Part shown: positions 44,996-54,618 of the stretch, in pieces
Numbering within the stretch: the stretch's first letter is position 1
Layout: the number at the start of each line of letters is the position of its first letter
Origin: Mesotaenium endlicherianum
Taxonomy: Eukaryota > Streptophyta > Zygnematophyceae > Zygnematales > Mesotaeniaceae
Length of the DNA: 64,000 nucleotides
Reading direction: 5' to 3'
NCBI GenBank assembly: GCA_009602735.1
Contig: WELA01006381.1
Coordinates: 124,001-188,000, forward strand
Program-made: the position numbers and the translations under genes
The notes under the pieces: model-generated
The model's database searches: none
What the model saw: only the letters and a program-made list of their open reading frames with translations
Told to the model about the DNA's origin: nothing

Positions 44996-46245
44996 GTGTC
45001 CATTTTATTCCATCTTTTCAATAGCTAGTGGACCTCAAGGGTCCCACCACACACTCATCATTGCAATTGTAACCTGTTTCATATAGTTGAGGCTATTCAC
45101 AAAATCCATCATGGCGTCTTTGTATATGCTTCAAATGGAGCGACTAGGACTTTTTGGAAAGGTCTTGTCAAGATACGTCCGTTGCCGTTGCGTTTGCTCA
45201 ATTTGGAGTAGTATTGACGGAGTTATGCCTTCTGACATTTCAGGGTCACATAGCGATTCCATGGGTTTGCACTTAAGGGATGTGTTTTAGCTACTTTATG
45301 GTCATCTGGATGAGAGCGCCTTTGCTAAGCAGTCCCCTGATGTTGTGTATGCTCTTATACATGCTTGTATGCCTGGTAGGCAAGAGGCCATAATATTCTA
45401 AAGGAGAAGCTCTAGTCCTCAAGCTCGCCTCTTTCTTGTGCCTCGTGTTTGTATGCAACTATGGCACACTACGGTAAATGTAGATGGGTAAACGGAATGC
45501 ACGCTAAGGGCAAAGATCGCTCCCTGATTTTACACGCTTCCACCTATTTTGATCTTATATACTTAATTAAGATATATTAATCTTGAATAAGCAAGCCAGA
45601 ACAGTAGCCTAGCCAGAACAGTATTAACCTGTTACACAGCAGGTTTGACAGAAGCAACATGAAACAAGATGCTGTAAATATGGGATATGAATGAAGATGT
45701 GAGAAAATGAGGTGAAACATGGGAATATTACTCGAAAAAAGGATTTACCTCTTAGGACGGACTAAGCGGGCGCGCACAGCAATGAACAGGTATTAGTGAG
45801 AGTACCCGCGTGGTGGTTTTGCCATTGGTAATTCGTAAGCTCCCAAGGGTTAGAGTGCCAAAGTCAGGTGAGGTGTGCAATGTGAATGGTAAGATGGTGG
45901 CAGTTGCTGGAGGAGCAGATGCCGACGACAGGTTCGGCGGGGAGATGGAGGGAATTTTGGGCAGTTACTTTGGATGCTTCTTTAAAATAAGAAAACGTGG
46001 GAGGAGAGTCCGTTAAGTTTGACCAGGCGTGTAATGTTTGACCGATACTTATAGCAATGCCAAGTGTTAGTACTAATACGTGCAGAAGTGCCGACTTGGT
46101 ACGCAAGAAGCTGCAAATATGCTGTCGTCAATAAAACGGCGCCCTTTAAAAAATACAAAAAAATTGTTATTTCTCTATACGCGTTTTTTGGCGTACGACG
46201 TGACATGATATGTGCTGTACGGCCCACATGGGCTGTACGGACGAA
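44996..46245. other. Right arm of the hAT transposon, no gene recognised
   Basis: This 1.25-kb non-coding stretch ends at the 8-bp duplication. It contains a TTGCTAAGCAGTCCCC string (45321-45336) like the LTR motif at 6360, but no supported coding sequence. Confidence 0.5.
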
Positions 46246-46421
46246 TTTTAAAATTAGGATTCAAATGGTGCTCCCATTGTGCCACCATGGCTCCAAATGT
46301 CTTCGTGGACACTGATGCCAGCGTGACCACGTAGGGCACGGTATTGAAGTGGGTCTTCTCAGGTCAGACGTGGAAATCGCTTGAGCCACTTCTCGCTGCT
46401 AGCATTGGGGGATCGTCGACA
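46246..46421 (+). mobile_element. Start of RNase H of the DIRS-like element
   Basis: Between the hAT and the second piggyBac, the + strand translation gives NVFVDTDASVTT and VFSGQTWKS. The VDTDAS motif with its acidic residues is the opening strand of an RNase H, expected right after the DIRS RT connection domain found before the hAT. Its placement supports one split element. Confidence 0.7.
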
Positions 46422-46639
46422 ACAACACTATATAGCCAGAGCACCATATAGATGCAACTCACATATTTTGATGCAACTACTTGCCCCCATTGTCTTTACC
46501 ATATTTCTCTATATACTTCATCATTTTAAATAAAATTAGTCTAAAACGGTGGGCTACATCGCAACGTGTCCAAAATCAAATCAACAGGTCAAACCGACTT
46601 CTTACGTACAAGTTCCATCAAAATATGTACGATGCTAAA

Positions 46640-48012
46640 ATCAATTTCGATGAAGGAAGTCATTAAAATGAACGCAAAAATCCTTCTTTTTTGCGAGACC
46701 TCTTCAGCCATAGCTGCCGCTAGTTGCTCTCTTTACGCTCTTTTGGGACTTAAAATTCTCACACCAGCTGCACACTTCGGTCGTCCGTGGGCACAAGAAA
46801 AAATTGAGACATATTGGGATGAAGTGTTGTTAGAGGGAGTGGTGAAGAAGTGCATTGAGGCCCAAAAGAGCCATGGCGTCGTTTATCAAAGGTTCTTTGT
46901 GTATAATAAGTGTAGGCAGAAGTTTGTTTATGCAAGAGTTTGTTGAAGAGACCATTAAGAAAGACTCTGAGAGATTTCATGAATTTTTTGAGGAAGTTTA
47001 CCAACGGGAAAGTGAGCAGCAACAGCAGCCAGAGGCGGAAAAAGCACCCGAGAGTCAAGATGACGCTCAGGCATCTTTTAGACTGTCTCAGACAGCCATT
47101 TTTGACACATAAGTTAGTACAGAGTTGCAGGGGACTGAAACTAGCCTTACTGACAGCCAACCTAGCAAGAAGACGGGCAGGCTTAAGCAAAGTAGCAGCC
47201 CCTGTAGTAAGAAGCAAATTCATGTTTCAAGGCAAGCATATGTCTAACAAGAAAGGCAAGGAAGTTTTTTTGGACTCCGAGATTGGGTCTGACAGTAGCA
47301 GCTCTGAAGAAGAAGACTTCTTGGATTTCGAAGACATAGAGAAGATTCCTCTTGCAGCAACCTTGATAGAGGAGGAGGAGGAGGAGGAGGAGGAGTACAA
47401 AGAGGTGTGGGACTAGAAGGTGCCTGCACCTGGAGACACCTATAAAGAAAACGTGCTGCAGCCAAGTAAAGAACACCACCATGGCCTCCAAGGCATCCGA
47501 GACAAGAGATTCAAAGGTCTCAGTCCCTTGGGCATCTTCTGTCTCTTCATGCCAAATGCTTTTTTCCAAGCAGTTGGTTGTGGAGACAAACAACTATGCA
47601 TCACAACACATTGTGAGAGGCTAGAATCCTGTGACATGCACAGTGATGATTGTTTTCCATGGATTGTGCATGGCTATGTGATTACATGCTCTCCCTAGGC
47701 TAAAGAGTTACTGGCAAAACAGAATAAAAGAGCCTATCATTCTTCCTAGCTTTGGCAGGATCATGACCAAGAATAGATACAAACAAATAAGAATAATTTT
47801 TCAAAGACAATAGACAAAGAGCTTGTTTTCCTACAGACTCTAGAGCATGTAAGCTTTGGCAATTGCAACCTTTCACTGATTTGTGCCTAGAGAACTTGCC
47901 AAGTACTACAGTCCTGGTAGTACTCTCACAGTTGATGAGAGAACCATTCCTATCTGGAACAGACAGTGCCCTATTAGAGTCTACAATGCATCTAAGCCGT
48001 ATAAATATGGTT
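46640..48012 (+). pseudogene. piggyBac 2 transposase, N-terminal half
   Basis: Segments in order are FGRPWAQEKIETYWDEVLLEGVVKKC (related to piggyBac 1), a glutamate-rich part, KKGKEVFLDSEIGSDSSSSEEED and an EEEEEEEEEYKEVWD tract. HHHGLQGIRDKRFKGLSPLGIF then opens the DDE fold. Finally ELAKYYSPGSTLTVDERTI (about 47889-47945) contains the first catalytic aspartate, with IWNRQCPIRVYNASKPYKYG after it. Several frame changes and stops separate these segments, and the gypsy piece follows immediately. Confidence 0.8.
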
Positions 48013-48445
48013 TAGGGGCGATCTTGCACTTCAAGCACTACCTCTACGGCACCAACTTCCGCCTGGTCACCGACCATCAGCCACTCAAGTGGCTCATGAC
48101 GTCGGATCGCTTGACAGGCAAGTACGCACGATGGGCGCTCATTTTGCAGGAGTACACCTTCAACGTGTTCACCGCCCTGAGTCCACTAACATGGACGCCA
48201 AACGCCTCAGCCGTAACCCTCTTCCCTTGTCAAGGGACCTGATTGTGGCACGCCATGACAAGGACGAGCCTGTGGCGTGGCACGCAGCGGCATTCTTGGC
48301 CTTCACTATGGACAGCGAGGTGCGGCCCGCAGGGCTCACGAGCTTGGCCATGGTGACTGTCAACACGCGACGCTTGGCATTGGCAGCAGCAGAGGAGCAG
48401 GACAGCTAGCAGCGGGGGCCCGATAATGTTTGGGAGGACGCCCTA

Positions 48446-49894
48446 GTGTTGCAGTATGTCACCTCTAAGGTGCTGGTTCCAGGTGTCACCACGAGGGAGC
48501 GCGAGCGCGTCCTCAAGCGCAGCCGCGACTTTGTCTCCATGGAGGGGTGCGTGCGCCGAGTGATGGCAGACGGCTCCGTCCTGGTGGTTTCTGAGCCAGC
48601 TATACGCAGTCAGCTGGTGCGCCGTGTGCACGAGGCACTGGGACACTTCGGTGTCAAACGCACGCTCAGCCTTCTTCAGGCCAAGTACTGGTGGTCCGGC
48701 ATGACTAAGGTCGTCGCTGACGTCGTCAGCAGCTGCACGCTTTGCGACCTTGTGCGCTCGAGCTTCACAGCGCACACTGTTGCCTTCCGCCCCCTGCCCA
48801 TTCAAGGGCTGTTTTACCGATGGTCGTTTGACTTGGCGGGGGAGTTACCCAAGTCCCGCCGAGGCAACCTGTACGTCTTGGTGATGATCGAGCACTTGTC
48901 CAAGTGGATCGAGCTCGTGCCCTTGCCCAGCAAGGCCAGTGAGGGGATCGTTCAGGCGTTCCTTGATCAGGTGCTTAGCCGTTTTGGCGGCTGCGCTGAG
49001 GTGCTGACCGACCAGGGCAAGGAGATCCAGGGCGGCTTTCAGAAGCTGTTGGAGCGCTTTATGATTGACCACCGCACCACCTCCCGCGATCATCCTCAGG
49101 CTTACGGCCTTGCAGAGCGCATAGTGCGGACCGTCAAGCTTGGCTTGTGGAAGTACTGCCTTGCCCACGACAGCACCCACAGGGACAACGCCCTCCCGTG
49201 GTTGGCTATGGGGTACAGGTTCAGTAAGCAGGCCTCCTTGGCCTCGCACTCTCCCTACTTCCTTCTCTACGGCCTGCCCGTCGCAGCCAGGACCATGGCC
49301 GCGAACGTCTTGGACTTGGACAGTCCCAAGACGTGGAGCGCTCTTATCGGGCAGCGTGCGCAGCTCTTCCAGCGCCTGATGCCCATGGCCATGGATAACC
49401 TCAGCATTGCACAGCATCGCGATACGCTTAGATATGCCATGACTCGTGGAGGAGCGTATCGTTCGCGGGTGTTGCAATTTTTCGCAGGTGACTTCGTGTA
49501 CCTGCGACGTCAGACGAAGAACACCCTCAACACTAGCAGCTCGCCGGTCATCCTGCGCGTCAAGCGCGTCTTGGCGTCAGGAGTCCTGGAGCTGGAAGGC
49601 GCAGATGGCCGTCTTCACAAGGACCACACGAAGAATTGTGGACCATGCCACCTTCCTAACCTTGACTTGCAGATTCGTCCCCGCAACGTGCGCCCGCCTA
49701 AGGACTGGGCGTTCCAGATCTGCCACAATCCTGGCCAGGAGGCCAATATGCTGCTCTGCGACAGCTGCAACCTCGGCTTCCACATCAGCTGCCTTGACCC
49801 TCTGCTGGCTCGTGTGCCAGCTGGAGACAGGTTCTGCAGTGATTGCTCTGAGCTAGCCTTAGGCAGCGTACACAGTCCATCAGCTGGAGGCTGA
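48446..49894 (+). mobile_element. Integrase and PHD finger of copy C
   Basis: This 482-codon frame contains the HHCC domain (VHEALGHFGVKRTL...CTLC), the catalytic core (FDLAGELP, VLTDQGKEIQGGF, HPQAYGLAERIV), a C-terminal beta domain (FAGDFVYLRRQTKNT, LRVKRVLASGVLELEG), a short CGPCHLPNLD segment, and a PHD finger (CHNPGQEANMLLCDSCNLGF, HISCLDPLLARVP, FCSDCSE). The PHD keeps the C4HC3 spacing apart from its first position. PHD fingers typically read histone H3 tails. Confidence 0.9.
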
Positions 49895-49908
49895 GAGCTG
49901 GGGAGGGA

Positions 49909-51211
49909 ATTAAAACACTTGAGACTTGACTCCCTTTTTGGCTATAAAGCCACATGTATTATAGACTTCAGTGCAGCAAAGCCTGTTTGCTCATGATGTG
50001 TTGCTTATACCTATGTTGCGCACACGACCTCGTAACGCACGACAGCTGTCATGATTTATTGAGTCGAGGTTGACGTACAAAACCGAGCTCCACTTGTGTG
50101 AACCATCAACCTAGGAAGACCAACTTTGCATTGACCGTACGCATCTATATGTTGACCTTTCCTAGATTTCCAAGTTACTAAAGTGTAGCGCGTCAAAGCA
50201 TCTTCCGAATGGCACCGGTTTCGCGTCATTTGGTCTAGTATCGAGCGAGATATTTGCGATCTAGTCCGCGTCACCTATCGGCCCCTAGCCAAACTTTTGC
50301 AAGGGCCAACTTGTGACTCAATGTCCCCAAAGGTGACATCAATGTCCCCAAAGGTGACATTGTTGGCTCTTCGTGATCCCAAGGACCCCTAGCTTGTACG
50401 CACAAATCCGCGAGCCCCTTACACTGCATAAGTCTTGCATTTCCATAGCATAAGTGCATCATTGAGGCTTTAACTTGGTGCCTGCATCACCTACTCCTAG
50501 AGGAAGCTTCCTCAAGGTCCAGATTCACTTTTGAGGCACTATCTAGGTAGAATCACCCAAAGTAAGCCCCACCAATAAGAGACACATGGCATATTCTACG
50601 TGCTTTGCTTTCATTGGTTTGACTTATGCTTAGCTTATAAGAGCGCTCGTACATGCCTTGTACACATTAGTGGACATAGGAGAGTCTCCTAGAGTGACTA
50701 GATGCATTGGATCCGCCGCATACCACGCCGGATTTCCAGGAGTATAAGTATTAGAGATGTCCCTAGAGAGACATCTTTATAGAAGTCCCATTGTGCCAGG
50801 TGTAAGTAGCAAAGATTATCAGTAAAGCTTACACTTTCATCTCTCGTGTTTTTAGGACCACTTAGTTACTCTCTTGTGAAGAGCAAGCCCTCCTGGCTTC
50901 CAGTCACTTGAATAACTTCACAAGTGGTGAGCAAAGTCACAGCTTAAACCCTTGCAGAGGACTACTCTTGAAGATCATGATGTGCTTCCAGTGATCTTTT
51001 GGGCCATACTTCATTAGTTGTATTCCTACCAGTTTACAGTTTTGAGGTGCTCACTCTGGAGAGTACACACTCCTTGATTAAAACATTTGAGACTTGTCTC
51101 CCTTTTTGGCTATAATTCCACATGTATTATAGACTTCATTGCAGCAAAGCCTGCTTGCTCATGATGTGTTGCTTATACCTATGTTGCGCACTCGACCTCG
51201 TAACGCACGAC
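49909..51211 (+). repeat. 3' terminal region of copy C with 135-bp direct repeats at both ends
   Basis: After the integrase-PHD frame and a GGGGAGGG purine tract, a 136-bp repeat (49909-50044, AATTAAAACACTTGAG...CGTAACGCACGACA) is followed by about 1.03 kb of unique DNA and then a second copy (51077-51211). Each copy has a TATA-like CTATAAAG or CTATAATT. The unique part includes a tandem CAATGTCCCCAAAGGTGACAT pair (50319-50361). The same layout occurs at 58527-59792. Confidence 0.88.
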
Positions 51212-52178
51212 TTATATGATAGAGTGAAAAAAGAAGGTGCAAAGACTGACATTGTCTTAGACTTAGTAGCTATGCTTCCTGTAGGCAGATGCTTCACTCT
51301 CATCCTTGACAGAGGCTTCACCTCTCCTCACCTCTTCTATAAACTTGCACAGCTAAGACACGGAGCCACAGGTACTATTATTTCCACTAGAAAGAACTAT
51401 ACAAAATAGTTGTTGTACATGAAGCCTGACACCCACTCTAAAGACTACACTCTTGCAGCTTACAACGAGCAGTACCCTATGGTAGCTGCTGTGTGGAATG
51501 ATAAAGCTCCATGTGCTTTTTTGTCAACAACCAAAGGGCTGGCCCTTACTACACAGAGTAGGCGCAACGGAAAAGAAAAAACTTAGAATTCCAGCCCTTG
51601 AGATGTTAATGCATTACAATATGTACAAAGATGATGTTGATCAATTTGATGTCTATTGTTTGTAAAGAGGTTACAGTGCTAAGAGAGTCTTAGTAAACAG
51701 GAAGAGGTGGCACGAGACATATTGGGGCATTTGAGATGGACTTCTTGCCAATGTCTTCACCGTGTACAAGATGGTGCCGCCGAAGGCAAACGGGTACGAC
51801 ACATACATGGACATCATGGATGACATGTGCTCTTTCCACCACCCTCATGAAGCAGGACCTAGTGGAGTGATAACCAGGGTAGCAGCAACACAACCTACAG
51901 CAGAAGGCAGGTTCACTGGAAGACACTTTTGTACAGAAGTTGAGAAGAGAAAGTATTGTGTCGTGTGTGTTACGGGTACGTTTGGGCAACGTGCTCATAG
52001 AAAGAGAGCTAAGTATAGTGATCGCAAGTGTATGTCTTGTAATATGTTCCTGTGTGCTGCTGCTTGCTTTTCAAGTATACCACATCACCAGGGTTATTCC
52101 CCATCAAGAGTAGGGACCTTTCAAGGAGAAAAGTTCTTAGGAGACATAAATAGGCGAGAATCGACGAAACTGGGTTAA
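51211..52178 (+). pseudogene. piggyBac 2 transposase, C-terminal half
   Basis: The transposase resumes with LYDRVKKEGAKTDIVLDLV. Next comes FTLILDRGFTSPHLFYKL with the second catalytic aspartate (about 51298-51350), RIPALEMLMHYNMYKDDVDQFD with the third (about 51590-51650), RKRWHETYWGI, LLANVFTVYKM, and the cysteine-rich tail (CVVCVTGTFGQRAH, CMSCNMFLCAAACFS; about 51957-52075). The last domain binds the transposon ends in characterised piggyBac proteins. Stops and frame changes are present. Confidence 0.85.
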
Positions 52179-52880
52179 TCTGGTAGGATGTGTTGATGAT
52201 TGTATTAGGACTAAGTGAGATGTATGGAGACATGACAAAAATGAGATCATCATCTTGTATTTGATTTTTGATTTTGTTTTTCCAACAAAAAAAATGTTTA
52301 CTTTGCTTCTGAATGATGATTTATTGTAGTAATTTTTTATTTTTTTTTATATTTGGAAGTGAAAAATAAATTTTAAACAAGCCAAAGAAGCAAGTATGGG
52401 CTATGCTAAGTTTTAGATTTATATGATAAGTGTGCACTTCACAAAGTCATGCTGTGTGAAGCTGCCCATTGAAACGCTTGTAGCATCATGCTTTTTTTAC
52501 GCATCATATTTGGTGCACATTTACTAAGAGCTATAAGGTAGAGTACTTTTCCAATGGACCCCAATTTTCGCGCATGCAGTAACTACCCATATACATAATC
52601 CTGGCTAAACTCCCATGCCCTGGAAATTGAGGCCCTTGAAGTTATGAAGACCCAAGTTTTGATGTTTTGACGTTAATTTTTGGGGTGTCATTCTTTTCGA
52701 TTTTTTCACTCCAAAAACAAATCATCTTGGGAAAAAAATGATGTGGTCAACAAGATTGTGATGTGAGCTTTTCAAATGTATGCTTCATAGTATGATTGGA
52801 TTACTGTTGTGATCACAAATAATCAGGAGTAAAAGTAGTAGATGCATAAAAAAGTGTGAGTTATCGTGGGCTATCTAGTG
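52179..52880. other. 3' non-coding arm of piggyBac 2
   Basis: This is AT-rich sequence with poly-T/A runs between the transposase and the right terminal repeat. It resembles the corresponding arm of piggyBac 1 in composition (about 43980-44700). No gene or RNA is recognised. Confidence 0.6.
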
Positions 52881-52884
52881 TTAA

Positions 52885-53440
52885 GGAAGATACTTGCCCC
52901 TAGAGCAACGTTGGATAAGGCCATCCAAGTGATAAGCGGGCGCCAAGTTCTCTGGCGCGTCGACAGCCAAGCAGTGTATTATGTCTTGAGGAAAGGCGGC
53001 TCGTCTAAAGCAGATTTAGCACATGCTTGTGCTCAAGTATTTGGCATAAGTCTTAGACACCAACTTTACTTGTTTGTCGTATGGATTCCTGGGGAATTAA
53101 ATGCAATGGCGGATGAGCTATCCAAGCGAAAAGACTTGGACAATTTTCTCCTCTAATTGGAGGCCTTTCAAAGACTAGAAGCAGCGTGGGGGCGCATTCG
53201 GTCGATAGATTTGCCACAGCAAGCAACACGCGCTTGCCAAGTTGCAACTCACGATGGCTGGAGGTGGGCGCGAAGGCCATTAATGCCCTCACCAAGCACT
53301 GGGCAGGCCAAAAACAACTATTGTTTTCCACCGTTTCAGATGGTCATTCCCGTAGTTGACCACGTGCTGCGCTGCAAGGCCAAATGCACGTTAGTGATAC
53401 TTCGGTGGCATTCGGCCAGCTGGTGGCCCCGATTGCTGGA
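52885..53440 (+). mobile_element. RNase H end and following domain of the DIRS-like element
   Basis: The translation gives WRVDSQAVYYVLRKGGSSK and VVWIPGELNAMADELSK, the C-terminal half of a DIRS RNase H. It is followed by FQRLEAAWG, NNYCFPPFQMVIPVV and a HSASWWPRLLD segment, all typical of the region between RNase H and the tyrosine recombinase in DIRS/Ngaro elements. Copy D of the PHD-type gypsy begins directly after, so the recombinase is not seen. It is broken. Confidence 0.8.
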
Positions 53441-53573
53441 TGTCGTGCATTATGGGGTCGGACGCGTCTGATCTATGTAAGCAACACACAAGCAAGACTT
53501 GCTATGGCGAAAGCAAAAATGCATGCAGCCTTCTGGCCAAAAAAAGGGTCAGCGGTCAGATGTTTTAATTCCC
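53441..53573 (-). repeat. Single 133-bp terminal repeat of copy D
   Basis: On the + strand it starts TGTCGTGCATTATGGGGTCG and ends AGATGTTTTAATT. It aligns with 58527-58663 and 59656-59792, though diverged. Directly to its left is DIRS-like coding sequence, so 53441 marks the element end. Confidence 0.78.
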
Positions 53574-54418
53574 TGTCCAACTCTCAGCCTCCAGCTGATG
53601 AGCTGATAATGCTACCGCTAGCTAACTCCAAGCAGTCACTACAGAATCAGTCGCCAGCGGGGACGCCCCCCAAGGGGGGGTCGAGGCAGCCGACGTGGAA
53701 GCCAAGGTTACAACTGTCGCAGAGCAGCATCTTGGCCTCCTTGCCAGGGCTATGGCACATCTGGCACGCCCAATCCTTGGGCGGCCGCACGTCGCAGGAC
53801 GAACCTGCGCATCAAGGTAAGGAAGGTGGCATGGTCCACAGTTCTTTGTGTGGTCCTTGTGAAGACGGCCATCCGCGCCTTCCAGCTCCAGTACTCCCGA
53901 CGCCAAGGCGCGCTTGACGTGCAGGATGATTGGCGAGCTGCAGGTGTCGAGGTTGTTCTCTGTCTGGCGTTGCAGGTACACGTAGTCACCTGCGGAAAAT
54001 TGCAACACCCAAGGACAATAGGCTCCTCCACGAGTCATGGCATACCTGAGCGTGTTGTGATGCTGCGCGATACTGAGGTTGTCCATGGCCATGGGCATCA
54101 GGCCCTGGAACAGTTGAGCACGTAGCCCGATAAGAGCACTCCATGTGTTGGGGACTGTCCAAGTCCAGGACACTCTCAGCCACGGTCCTGGCTGCGGCGA
54201 GCAGGATGGGCTGGCATCCATGAAGGAGGAAGTAGAGAGAATGCGAGGCCAAGGACGCCTGGCGACTGAACCTGTACCCCATACCCAGCCACGGGAGTGC
54301 GTCGTCCCAATGGGTGCTGTCGTGGGGACAGGTGTTCTGGGAATGGAGGGGCTCGACAAAAGAGGCTGCGTCCATGCGCACGCTCGTGCACGGGTGAGGG
54401 ACCCGGGGGGGGGGGGGG

Positions 54419-54618
54419 NNNNNNNNNNNNNNNNNNNNNNNNNNNNNNNNNNNNNNNNNNNNNNNNNNNNNNNNNNNNNNNNNNNNNNNNNNNNNNNNNN
54501 NNNNNNNNNNNNNNNNNNNNNNNNNNNNNNNNNNNNNNNNNNNNNNNNNNNNNNNNNNNNNNNNNNNNNNNNNNNNNNNNNNNNNNNNNNNNNNNNNNNN
54601 NNNNNNNNNNNNNNNNNN
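54419..54618. other. Assembly gap (200 N) flanked by a G run
   Basis: Exactly 200 undetermined bases follow a run of about 14 G and precede CCCATACCCCCACACAGGCACGCACAC. The true length is unknown. The surrounding 54440-54948 does not match the integrase of the sister copies, so an insertion or misassembly lies here. Confidence 0.95.

Larger units (their letters stand above)
29949..46245 (+). mobile_element. hAT transposon, 16.3 kb with nested insertions
   Basis: It inserted into the DIRS-like element between RT and RNase H. The flanks TTTTAGAA (29941-29948) and TTTTAAAA (46246-46253) form an 8-bp duplication with one mismatch. Terminal motifs are imperfect (CCGGATACGGCGTAC at the left; an inverted GTAC-rich CCGTACAGCCC at the right). 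It encodes a BED/DUF659/hAT-dimerisation transposase in pieces (30615-32900 and 40399-41331). A chromovirus (33123-39714) and a piggyBac element (41536-44704) sit inside it. Without those it would be about 6.5 kb. Part of its non-coding sequence is duplicated in tandem (44705-44995). Confidence 0.8.
48015..51211 (+). mobile_element. PHD-type gypsy element, partial copy C
   Basis: This is a + strand partial copy of the same family as 58527-64000, lying within piggyBac 2. It begins inside RNase H (FKHYLYGTNFRLVTDHQPLKW), then has the zinc domain and integrase core (frame 48446-49894), the PHD finger, and the terminal region 49909-51211. Methyltransferase and RT are not present in this copy. The left border is abrupt, with no LTR and no target duplication that I could find, and about 25 codons of the piggyBac are missing around the site. 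It has a few breaks and is moderately old. Confidence 0.88.
46426..52880 (+). mobile_element. piggyBac element 2, 6.5 kb including a nested gypsy piece
   Basis: The right end GGGCTATCTAGTG is followed by TTAA (52881-52884). The left end is CACTATATAGCC at 46426, a diverged inverted match preceded by ACAA. It sits inside the RNase H of the DIRS-like element. It carries a fuller transposase than piggyBac 1 but is interrupted by a PHD-type gypsy piece at 48015-51211. It is inactive. Confidence 0.8.
26101..53440 (+). mobile_element. DIRS-like retroelement, dispersed by later insertions
   Basis: Pieces of one + strand retroelement appear in order: a gag-like frame (about 26170-27110), reverse transcriptase (about 29110-29948), the start of RNase H (46246-46421) and the rest of RNase H with its downstream conserved region (52885-53440). 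Target duplications around the intervening insertions (8 bp for the hAT at 29949, TTAA-type for the piggyBac at 46426) show that the pieces were once adjacent. RT and RNase H sequence features are those of DIRS/Ngaro elements, which use a tyrosine recombinase instead of an integrase. The recombinase is not seen; a gypsy copy occupies that position. The element is old and broken in many places. Confidence 0.72.

Noticed and set aside
50319-50361. Tandem CAATGTCCCCAAAGGTGACAT pair as a CRISPR-like or regulatory array
   Set aside because: Only two units occur, in a eukaryotic retroelement terminal region. It is a simple local duplication.
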